Below are positions 1 to 7,488 of a stretch of 64,000 nucleotides of DNA, piece by piece. The position numbers were made by a program, and so were the translations under genes. Below the pieces are notes generated by a model. That model worked only from the letters and a program-made list of their open reading frames with translations, made no database searches and had not been told where the DNA came from. The stretch covers positions 1 to 64,000 of the forward strand of contig JBMFOU010000012.1 in NCBI GenBank assembly GCA_049969475.1, given 5' to 3'. The first letter of the stretch is position 1. The number at the start of each line of letters is the position of its first letter. The stretch is from UBA2030 sp049969475. GTDB lineage: Bacteria > Bacteroidota > Bacteroidia > Bacteroidales > TTA-H9.

Positions 1-892
1 CCATGCCCAGAATTCGGTCGGCCATACGTTCGGGGTAGAAAATGTCGATGGCATCCATTTTCTCGCCTAAACCCACAAACTTTATAGGTTTGTCGACCAC
101 CGAGCGAATGGTAAGGGCAGCACCACCGCGGGTATCGCCATCGAGCTTGGTAAGCACCACGCCATCGTAGTCTATCCGGTCGTTGAAGGCTTTGGCGGTA
201 TTCACAGCATCCTGCCCGGTCATGGCATCCACTACGAAGAGAATTTCATGGGGATTCACCGCTTTTTTAATAGCGGCTATCTCATTCATCATTTCTTCAT
301 CCACCGCCAGGCGACCAGCCGTATCGATGATAACTACCTGATGTCCACTTTTATCGCGCGCATAGGCTACGGCATTTCGGGCTATTTTTACCGGATCCTG
401 ATTGCCTTCTTCGGTATATACCTCAACACCAATTTGTTCGCCTAAGACTTTTAACTGTTCAATAGCGGCAGGGCGATACACGTCGCAGGCCACCAGCAAA
501 GGCCGGCGTCCTTTTTTAGTCTTTATAAAATGGGCCAGCTTGGCCGAAAAAGTGGTCTTACCTGAACCCTGAAGACCTGCCATGAGAATGATTGTAGGCG
601 ATTCTTTCAGGTTGAGCTCCGCCTTTTGCCCACCCATGAGGGCCACCAGTTCGTCGTGGACAATTTTAACCATCAATTGTCCTGGCGAAATAGCCGTAAG
701 TACGTTTTGCCCCAGGGCCTTTTGTTTTACCTCGTCGGTAAATTGCTTGGCTACCTTATAGCTTACGTCTGCATCGAGCAGTGCCTTACGAATTTCTTTA
801 ACGGTATCGGCCACATTGATTTCGGTGATGTGACCCTGTCCTTTGAGTACCTTAAAGGCACGTTCGAGTTTCTCGGTAAGACCTTCAAACAT
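1..892 (-). CDS. ffh: Signal recognition particle protein Ffh, N-terminal part (cut by window edge)
   Basis: SRP54-type GTPase that targets membrane and exported proteins to the translocon with the 4.5S RNA. Reading the minus strand from the ATG at 890-892 gives MFEGLTEKLERAFKVLKGQG, the usual start of the helical N domain. The G domain follows with P-loop GLQGSGKTT, DVYRPAAIEQL, DTAGRL and TKLDGD. The frame is open to base 1, so about 297 residues are visible and the methionine-rich M domain lies outside. The gene starts 23 bases after the fabD stop and is probably co-transcribed with it. The identification is secure. Confidence 0.95.
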   Translation of the reverse strand, partial: MFEGLTEKLERAFKVLKGQGHITEINVADTVKEIRKALLDADVSYKVAKQFTDEVKQKALGQNVLTAISPGQLMVKIVHDELVALMGGQKAELNLKESPTIILMAGLQGSGKTTFSAKLAHFIKTKKGRRPLLVACDVYRPAAIEQLKVLGEQIGVEVYTEEGNQDPVKIARNAVAYARDKSGHQVVIIDTAGRLAVDEEMMNEIAAIKKAVNPHEILFVVDAMTGQDAVNTAKAFNDRIDYDGVVLTKLDGDTRGGAALTIRSVVDKPIKFVGLGEKMDAIDIFYPERMADRILGM

Positions 893-915
893 AGTTCAGC
901 ATCCCTTGATTATAA

Positions 916-1806
916 TTAACTATTGAATGTGGCACTGTAGGCCTCAACATCTTTGTTGACTTTTTTAACTAAACCCTGCAGCACGGTTCCCGGGCCTACT
1001 TCGATGAAAATGCGGGCCCCATCGGCAATCATGTTCTCCATGGTTTGGGTCCATCGAACGGGGGCTGTAAGTTGCTTGATGAGGTTGGCTTTGATGATTT
1101 CAGGGTCTTTTACGGGTTGACCGGTAACATTCTGATATACTGGGCAGATGCCTTCGTTGAATTCTGTAGCGGCAATAGCTTCAGCAAGCTCTACACGGGC
1201 AGGCTCCATCAGGGGTGAGTGAAAAGCTCCTCCTACCTTAAGGGGCAGGGCCCGTTTGGCTCCGGCTTCCTTCAATTTTTCACAGGCTATTTCTATTCCT
1301 CTCACAGTTCCTGAAATCACTAATTGCCCCGGGCTGTTGTAGTTGGCCGGTACTACGATTTCTTCGGTAATACTACGGCAAACCTTTTCTACTGTGGCAT
1401 CGTCGAGTCCCAGGATGGCAGCCATGGTGCTGGGTTTTAGTTCGCATGCCTTTTGCATGGCCATGGCTCTTGCATACACGAGTTTTAAACCATCTTCGAA
1501 TGATAAAACCCTGTTTGCCACCAGGGCAGAAAATTCGCCCAGGGAATGACCAGCTACCATATCCGGTTTAAAGTCATTGCCCATCACCCGGGCAAGTATT
1601 ACGCTATGAAGAAAAATGGCGGGTTGTGTTACCTTCGTTTGCCTGAGGTCTTCTTCTGACCCTTCAAACATGATATCGGTAATTTTATACCCTAAAATGT
1701 TGTTGGCCTTGTGAAATAAATCCCTGGCAATAGGAGATTTTTCATAAAGATCTTTGCCCATACCTGGGAATTGGGCCCCCTGGCCCGGAAAAACGTATGC
1801 TTTCAT
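916..1806 (-). CDS. fabD: Malonyl-CoA:ACP transacylase
   Basis: Transfers malonyl from CoA to acyl carrier protein for fatty acid synthesis in the cytoplasm. The 296-residue protein has the family start (FPGQGAQFPGMGKDLY), the nucleophile elbow GHSLGEFSAL with the active-site Ser, and the second catalytic region GAFHSPLM with its His. Its length is close to the family norm of about 290-310. It is followed closely by ffh on the same strand. A TAnnTTTG-like element lies at 1892-1899, about 85 bases upstream of the ATG. Confidence 0.96.
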   Translation of the reverse strand: MKAYVFPGQGAQFPGMGKDLYEKSPIARDLFHKANNILGYKITDIMFEGSEEDLRQTKVTQPAIFLHSVILARVMGNDFKPDMVAGHSLGEFSALVANRVLSFEDGLKLVYARAMAMQKACELKPSTMAAILGLDDATVEKVCRSITEEIVVPANYNSPGQLVISGTVRGIEIACEKLKEAGAKRALPLKVGGAFHSPLMEPARVELAEAIAATEFNEGICPVYQNVTGQPVKDPEIIKANLIKQLTAPVRWTQTMENMIADGARIFIEVGPGTVLQGLVKKVNKDVEAYSATFNS

Positions 1807-1891
1807 GCAGTCTCGTTTGATTTATACATGATTTTGAATGCCTCTTGGGCGTTTTATTGAGATGTTTTAAAAGAACCCTATTTTGAGGGGG

Positions 1892-1899
1892 CAAAAGTA
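1892..1899 (-). promoter_or_regulatory. Putative -7 promoter element for fabD-ffh
   Basis: The minus strand reads TACTTTTG, matching the Bacteroidota -7 consensus TAnnTTTG. No convincing TTG (-33) box sits at 19-21 bases, so this is a tentative call. Confidence 0.35.
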
Positions 1900-1926
1900 G
1901 CAATTATTTCGCTTGTGGAAATTGCT

Positions 1927-1934
1927 TAATTTTG
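1927..1934 (+). promoter_or_regulatory. Putative -7 promoter element for frr
   Basis: TAATTTTG matches the Bacteroidota -7 consensus TAnnTTTG and ends 25 bases before the frr ATG. That predicts a short leader. The -33 box is not clear. Confidence 0.45.
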
Positions 1935-1959
1935 CTCCGCGTATTAATTGTAAAACTGT

Positions 1960-2526
1960 ATGCTAAGCGAAGAAAGTGAATTTTGTCTGGAAGAAACCCG
2001 CGAGAGCATGGATAATGCCCTTGCTCATTTTGAGAGAGAATTTCAAAAAATAAGAGCCGGTAAGGCTAACCCCCAAATGCTTGATGGAGTAAAAGTTGAT
2101 TATTACGGAGTGATGACCTCCATCGACAAGGTAAGCAACATCACCACGCCCGACCCACGTCAGATTATTGTTCAACCTTGGGAAAAATCGATGCTGGCAC
2201 CTATCGAAAAGGCCATTTTGGCTGCCAATCTGGGTTTCAATCCCCAGAACAACGGAGAAGTGCTACGTATTATCGTTCCGCCGCTTACAGAAGAACGTCG
2301 CCGCGAGCTGGTGAAAAAGGCCAAGACTGAAGCTGAAAATGCTAAGGTAGCCATTCGTAATATTCGTCGTAATGCGATGGAAACCAGCAAAAAACTCAAA
2401 AAAGATGGTATCCCCGAAGATGAAATTGAACAGCTTGAAAATGAAATTCAGAAGCTTACCGACAAATACATCGAGAAGATTGACAAGGCTTTTGAATTGA
2501 AGGAAAAGGATATCATGACGGTTTAA
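1960..2526 (+). CDS. frr: Ribosome recycling factor
   Basis: Works with EF-G to split the post-termination ribosome. The 188-residue product matches the RRF family length (about 185). It has the typical segments FQKIRAGKANPQMLDGVKV, a central beta domain, PPLTEERRRELVKKAK and the charged C-terminal helix. The ATG at 1960 gives a slightly long N-terminus, but no later Met fits better. The gene is divergent from fabD and followed by a strong terminator, so it is probably a single-gene transcript. Confidence 0.97.
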   Translation: MLSEESEFCLEETRESMDNALAHFEREFQKIRAGKANPQMLDGVKVDYYGVMTSIDKVSNITTPDPRQIIVQPWEKSMLAPIEKAILAANLGFNPQNNGEVLRIIVPPLTEERRRELVKKAKTEAENAKVAIRNIRRNAMETSKKLKKDGIPEDEIEQLENEIQKLTDKYIEKIDKAFELKEKDIMTV

Positions 2527-2544
2527 ACGACCAGCTGCAATATA

Positions 2545-2574
2545 AAAAGCGGCCCCAAATCGGGCCGTTTTTTT
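2545..2574 (+). terminator. Rho-independent terminator of frr
   Basis: A 6-bp GC stem (cggccc at 2550-2555, gggccg at 2562-2567) with a 6-base loop is followed directly by a run of seven T at 2568-2574. It lies 19 bases after the frr stop. Upstream A residues could also pair with the T run. Confidence 0.85.
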
Positions 2575-2638
2575 ATGGTTCTAAAATTTATTTTGTCAAA
2601 GCGCTGGTAAAGGCAGTTAGCCTAATATATCTGATGAG

Positions 2639-3730
2639 TTATTTGTATTCCAGGATCTCGCGTTTTCCGTGGATGGCTTCGAGTACGCTCATAGCCAATG
2701 CTTCCATTTCGTTACCGCCAGGATACACCATTACCGGAGCTATCATGCCAACACGGTCGATGATGAGTTTGATGAATCGCTGGCTATTGGCCAGTCCACC
2801 CGTAAGGATGATAGCATCCACTTTCCCATGAAGAACAGGATACAGCGAACCGATTTCCTTGGCCACCTGGTATGCCATGGCTTCAAACACCAGCCGGGCC
2901 TTGTCATTACTCGCTTCATAGCCCAGATGTTCGATGTGTTCTACATCTTCAGTTCCAAACCAGGCAATCATTCCGCCTTCACCCATAATCATGCGAAGAA
3001 TTTCGTCCTTGCTGTATTTTCCGCTGAAGCAAAGACGGACAAGGTCGCCGGCCGGTAGGGTGCCACTGCGTTTAGGACTGAAAGGCCCGTAGCCGTCGAA
3101 GCCCTGATTTACATCAACGACTCTTCCCTTGTGATGGGCTCCTACGGTAATTCCTACTCCCATGTGGGCAACGATAAGATTGAGGTCTTCATAATTCTTC
3201 AGGATGCTTTTGGCGTATTTTTTGGCCACAGCCTTCTGATTGAGCGCATGAAACACCGACTTGCGGGGGAACAAGGGATGACCACCAATACGCGCAATTT
3301 CATCCATTTCGTCCACTACGATAGGATCTACAATGAATGCTCGGGCCCCGGGAATAGTGCGGGCCAGGTCGTCGGCCAACAATGCTCCCAAATTCACGCT
3401 GTCCTGACCTGAAGGGTTATGAATCAGATCATATTTCAATTGTTCATTGACTTCATAAACTCCTGATTTTAATGGTTTTACTAATCCACCCCGGCCCACT
3501 ACGGCTTTTACCTTCGAAACATCAATATCTGCATTTTTAAGCTCCCTCAAGATAGCTTCCTTCCTAAAATCATACTGGTCGATAATTTTTTCGTATTTCT
3601 GACATTCCGAGGGAGGGTGCATGATCTTGTTGAGATACACCATTTGGGTTTCATCGAAGATGGCCACCTTAGTGAAACAGGTCCTAGGATTGACGACCAA
3701 AATGCGGGCAGGTTCGCTGGGTGCTATCAT
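2639..3730 (-). CDS. buk: Butyrate kinase family protein
   Basis: Acetokinase-family enzyme that interconverts butyryl phosphate and butyrate with ATP formation; branched-chain acyl phosphates are also known family substrates. At 363 residues it has the normal length. Visible family segments are RILVVNPRTCFTKVAIFD near the N-terminus, AVVGRGGLVKPL, IVAHMGVGITVGAHHKG, the acetokinase-type SGTLPAGDL, and DAIILTGGLANS near the C-terminus. It lies 54 bases downstream of icmF on the same strand, suggesting one operon. No phosphotransbutyrylase gene is adjacent. Butyrate versus isobutyrate preference cannot be decided from sequence. Confidence 0.92.
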   Translation of the reverse strand: MIAPSEPARILVVNPRTCFTKVAIFDETQMVYLNKIMHPPSECQKYEKIIDQYDFRKEAILRELKNADIDVSKVKAVVGRGGLVKPLKSGVYEVNEQLKYDLIHNPSGQDSVNLGALLADDLARTIPGARAFIVDPIVVDEMDEIARIGGHPLFPRKSVFHALNQKAVAKKYAKSILKNYEDLNLIVAHMGVGITVGAHHKGRVVDVNQGFDGYGPFSPKRSGTLPAGDLVRLCFSGKYSKDEILRMIMGEGGMIAWFGTEDVEHIEHLGYEASNDKARLVFEAMAYQVAKEIGSLYPVLHGKVDAIILTGGLANSQRFIKLIIDRVGMIAPVMVYPGGNEMEALAMSVLEAIHGKREILEYK

Positions 3731-3784
3731 GGCTTTTGTTTTTTAAACGATAAACAATTCAAATATCGATTTGTTTTAAATGAA

Positions 3785-6700
3785 TTACATATTTCTGCGG
3801 TACTGTCCTCCAACCTCAAAAAGGGCTTGAGTGATTTGCCCAATCGTGGCAAATTTGGTAACTTCCATCAATTCTTCAAATAGATTTTTACCGGTCAGGG
3901 CAGATTGTTTTAACCGACTTAGCGCATCCGAGGCTTCAGGTTCCCAGGTCATCTGCACGTTTTCAACCGTTGCCAGTTGCCATCGTTTCTCCTCCTCTGT
4001 GGCACGTATGACTTCTGCAGGGATAATGGTTGGTGAGCCCTCTTTCGATAAAAAGGTATTGACCCCAATTACCGGAAGTTTGCCGCTATGTTTCAGCGTT
4101 TCGTAGTACATAGATTCTTCCTGAATTTTGCTTCGTTGGTACATGGTTTCCATGGCCCCGAGTACCCCTCCGCGTTCGTTGAGGCGTTCAAATTCCTGCA
4201 AAACGGCTTCTTCTACCAGTCGGGTAAGCTCTCTGATAATGAAAGAACCCTGCAATGGATTTTGATTTTTGTTAAGTCCCAATTCATGGTTGATAATCAA
4301 TTGAATAGCCATGGCTCGACGCACGGATTCTTCGGTGGGAGTGGTGATAGCCTCATCGTAGGCGTTGGTATGCAGCGAATTGCAATTATCATAGAGGGCA
4401 TAAAGGGCCTGTAAAGTGGTACGTATATCGTTAAAATCAATTTCCTGAGCATGCAGCGAGCGCCCGGAAGTTTGGATGTGATATTTAAGCATTTGTGATC
4501 GGGCATTGGCACCGTAGCGAAACTTCATCGCCTTGGCCCAAATGAGGCGGGCCACACGTCCCATTACGCTGTATTCGGCGTCCAGACCATTGGAGAAGAA
4601 AAAAGAGAGATTCGGGGCAAAATCGTCGATGTGCATGCCTCGACCCAAGTAGTATTCTACAAAAGTAAATCCATTAGCCAATGTAAATGCGAGTTGGGTG
4701 ATGGGATTGGCCCCGGCTTCGGCAATATGGTAACCACTGATGCTCACCGAGTAAAAGTTGGCTACACGATGGTCGATAAAGTATTGTTGTATATCGCCCA
4801 TGAGTTTTAGGGAGAAATCGGTGGAGAATATGCAGGTGTTCTGGGCCTGGTCTTCTTTCAGAATGTCGGCCTGCACCGTGCCTCTAACCCGACTAAGGGT
4901 CTCGGCCTTTATTTTTTCATAGATTTCCCGGGGCAATACCTGGTCGCCCGTGATTCCCAGCAAAAGCAATCCCAGACCGTCGTTGCCTTCAGGCAAAGGC
5001 ATATTATAATGGGGAGGCTGAGTTCCGCGCTGCTGGTAAAAGTCAAGAATTTTTTGTTTCACTTCTTTTTCTAGTCCAATTTGGCGTATGTACAACTCGC
5101 ATTGCTGGTCGATGGCTGCATTCATAAAAAATCCCACCATAGCTGGCGCAGGACCATTGATGGTCATAGAGACAGAAGTTTTTGGGTCGGCCAGGTTAAA
5201 TCCGGAATAGAGTTTTTTCATGTCGTCGAGACAGCAGATAGAAACTCCGCTATTGCCTATTTTTCCGTAAATATCGGGTCGCAAACCAGGGTCTCGTCCA
5301 TAAAGTGTTACCGAGTCGAAAGCCGTGCTGAGGCGAATGGCCGGCATGCCCTGGCTGAGGTAATGGAACCGTTTGTTGGTGCGTTCCGGGCTGCCTTCGC
5401 CGGCAAACATCCGGGTGGGATCTTCTGCCTCGCGTCGGAAAGGAAAAACTCCCGCTGCGTAAGGAAACTCTCCTGGTAGTCCTTCTTCCATTAGCCAGGC
5501 CACCAGGTCTCCTTTGGAACGCATTTCTGGTAAAGCCACTTTGGGAATTTTTAGGTGGGAAAGGGTTTCGGTGTGTGTCTCAACACAAATTTCTTTACCT
5601 CTCACCTTGTAGGTATAAATCGGTTCGCGGTAAGCCCTGGCTTTTTCAGGCCATTGTTCGAGCCTTGCCATAACTTCTGGAGCTATTTGGCTTCTGATTT
5701 CCTGGATTTTAGCTTGAAGTGTTGACTGCAACCGTTCTTCCTCCTCAGCAAGCATCGATAGGCTGTCTTCTAGGGCCTGCAATTGATGAACTTTGTCGGC
5801 CTGCTCTGCAGACCAGCGATTATAACTTCGCACTGTCTCCGCTATTTCGGCCAGGTATCTCTCACGATTGGGTGGTATAATCTGTATTCGGGTAGCTTCC
5901 CTTTGCGAATGACCCGTTTCCACAGGTCGGAATTTATCAGGCAGAATCTGGCTGATTTTCTGCGATAGCGCTTCAAAAAAGCGATTGACTCCCGCATCGT
6001 TGAATTGGGACGAAATCGTCAGAAAAACAGGCATGTTTTCAACGGGTTCATCAAATCGCTGATGTGCACGTTGATATTGCTTTCTCACATCGCGCAAGGC
6101 ATCGGCTGCACCCCGTTTATCGGCCTTGTTGATAACCACAAAATCGGCAAAGTCGATCATATCGATTTTTTCGAGCTGCGATGGAGCCCCAAATTCGGGA
6201 GTCATCACATAAATGCTGGCATCGCTGTGATCGACAATGGCTGTGTCGCTCTGTCCAATACCTGATGATTCGAGGAAAATTAAATCGAAACTTGCATGGC
6301 GCAAGGCACAGAGAACTTCCGAGATGTATTTCGAGAGGCTTTGATGAGCCTGCCGTGTAGCCAGCGAACGCATGAAAATCCTGGAATCGCTGGCGGCATT
6401 CATTCGGATGCGGTCGCCCAGCAAGGCTCCGCCACTGCGGCGCTTGGTGGGATCTACCGAGACTACTGCTAATTTTTTTTCAGGATAACTTTCTAACATC
6501 CTTTTTAGAAGCTCGTCGGTAAGCGAAGATTTTCCCGCCCCACCTGTGCCGGTAATACCTATAACGGGCGTACTAGTTGAGTCGCAGTTTGCAACCATTT
6601 CGTGCACCATGCGCAAGGCCTTCTCCGATTTATTTTCAATAGCTGTGATAAGTTTTCCCAGGGCCCGGTAATCCTGCGACTTAATGTCCGTAAGAGTCAC

Positions 6701-7156
6701 ATCTTCCAGATTTCCGGTTGGAAAATCGCATTTCTCCAGTAAGTCGTTTATCATGCCCTGCAATCCCATGCGCCGTCCATCGTCGGGCGAGTAGATACGA
6801 GCAATTCCATAGGCATGGAGCTCTTCAATTTCATGAGGCAAAATAACGCCTCCACCTCCCCCGAAAATACGGATGTGACCACAATTTCTTTCTTGCAACA
6901 AATCGTACATGTATTTGAAAAACTCCATGTGCCCGCCCTGATAGGATGTAACGGCAATAGCCTGCACATCTTCCTGTATTGCACAGTCCACCATTTCCTT
7001 TACTGAGCGGTCGTGCCCCAGGTGTATGACCTCGGCTCCGGAGGCCTGAAGAATGCGCCGCATCAGATTAATGGCAGCATCATGTCCGTCGAAGAGACTC
7101 GCGGCAGTTACGATGCGTATATGATGGCGGGGTTTATAGACAGATACCTGCGTCAT
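3785..7156 (-). CDS. icmF: Fused isobutyryl-CoA mutase (B12 domain, G-protein chaperone, mutase)
   Basis: Adenosylcobalamin-dependent enzyme interconverting isobutyryl-CoA and n-butyryl-CoA. Domain order, numbered from the ATG at 7156 (1123 residues): B12-binding domain, about residues 10-140, with SLFDGHDAA (base-off His25) and a glycine-rich GGGGG; MeaI-type GTPase with P-loop GITGTGGAGKSS at 200-211 and NKAD; linker; then the mutase barrel. Phe583 (RMFAGEGS) and Gln771 (KEDQAQN) sit where methylmalonyl-CoA mutase has Tyr and Arg, which is the isobutyryl-CoA signature. An earlier in-frame ATG at 7181-7183 exists, but a TAnnTTTG promoter element overlaps it, so I prefer 7156. The gene is upstream of buk. 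Confidence 0.95.
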   Translation of the reverse strand: MTQVSVYKPRHHIRIVTAASLFDGHDAAINLMRRILQASGAEVIHLGHDRSVKEMVDCAIQEDVQAIAVTSYQGGHMEFFKYMYDLLQERNCGHIRIFGGGGGVILPHEIEELHAYGIARIYSPDDGRRMGLQGMINDLLEKCDFPTGNLEDVTLTDIKSQDYRALGKLITAIENKSEKALRMVHEMVANCDSTSTPVIGITGTGGAGKSSLTDELLKRMLESYPEKKLAVVSVDPTKRRSGGALLGDRIRMNAASDSRIFMRSLATRQAHQSLSKYISEVLCALRHASFDLIFLESSGIGQSDTAIVDHSDASIYVMTPEFGAPSQLEKIDMIDFADFVVINKADKRGAADALRDVRKQYQRAHQRFDEPVENMPVFLTISSQFNDAGVNRFFEALSQKISQILPDKFRPVETGHSQREATRIQIIPPNRERYLAEIAETVRSYNRWSAEQADKVHQLQALEDSLSMLAEEEERLQSTLQAKIQEIRSQIAPEVMARLEQWPEKARAYREPIYTYKVRGKEICVETHTETLSHLKIPKVALPEMRSKGDLVAWLMEEGLPGEFPYAAGVFPFRREAEDPTRMFAGEGSPERTNKRFHYLSQGMPAIRLSTAFDSVTLYGRDPGLRPDIYGKIGNSGVSICCLDDMKKLYSGFNLADPKTSVSMTINGPAPAMVGFFMNAAIDQQCELYIRQIGLEKEVKQKILDFYQQRGTQPPHYNMPLPEGNDGLGLLLLGITGDQVLPREIYEKIKAETLSRVRGTVQADILKEDQAQNTCIFSTDFSLKLMGDIQQYFIDHRVANFYSVSISGYHIAEAGANPITQLAFTLANGFTFVEYYLGRGMHIDDFAPNLSFFFSNGLDAEYSVMGRVARLIWAKAMKFRYGANARSQMLKYHIQTSGRSLHAQEIDFNDIRTTLQALYALYDNCNSLHTNAYDEAITTPTEESVRRAMAIQLIINHELGLNKNQNPLQGSFIIRELTRLVEEAVLQEFERLNERGGVLGAMETMYQRSKIQEESMYYETLKHSGKLPVIGVNTFLSKEGSPTIIPAEVIRATEEEKRWQLATVENVQMTWEPEASDALSRLKQSALTGKNLFEELMEVTKFATIGQITQALFEVGGQYRRNM

Positions 7157-7176
7157 TATATAATTTGTTTTTAATA

Positions 7177-7184
7177 CAAACATA
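7177..7184 (-). promoter_or_regulatory. Putative -7 promoter element for icmF-buk
   Basis: The minus strand reads TATGTTTG (TAnnTTTG). It overlaps the first possible ATG of icmF (7183), so transcription would start downstream of that codon. This supports translation from the second ATG at 7156. Confidence 0.4.
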
Positions 7185-7488
7185 TAAAAAAACTACAATG
7201 TTTAAAATTTTCTCAAACGTTTGCGTTAGTTGGGCTATCTGCAAATTTTTGGGGTACAGGTAAGTTTATTGCTATGGCATGCTTCACAAGAGCAGCCGTT
7301 ATTTACGATAGGTAAGTATTTCGCAATAAAGAGATTTAAATTTTTGAAGAAGGTAACTCTTGGTAAAGTCTTGGTGTAGAATTCTCACTTTTACCCAAAA
7401 AATCCCTAATTTTGCCTGTTTGTTTCGTTAAATATGCAAATTACTGATTTTCAAAATAAAACGTCTAACCTTTTTTAATTTTAAACCA
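7184..7488. other. Divergent intergenic region between icmF and ppdK
   Basis: This AT-rich stretch of 305 bases separates two divergent transcripts. It holds a TAATTTTG element facing ppdK at 7407-7414 and the start of the icmF promoter region. I see no gene, RNA or repeat in it. Confidence 0.6.
7407..7414 (+). promoter_or_regulatory. Putative -7 promoter element for ppdK
   Basis: TAATTTTG fits the Bacteroidota consensus TAnnTTTG. It lies 75 bases before the ppdK ATG, implying a leader of roughly 65-70 bases. No good -33 box was found at the usual spacing. Confidence 0.4.
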
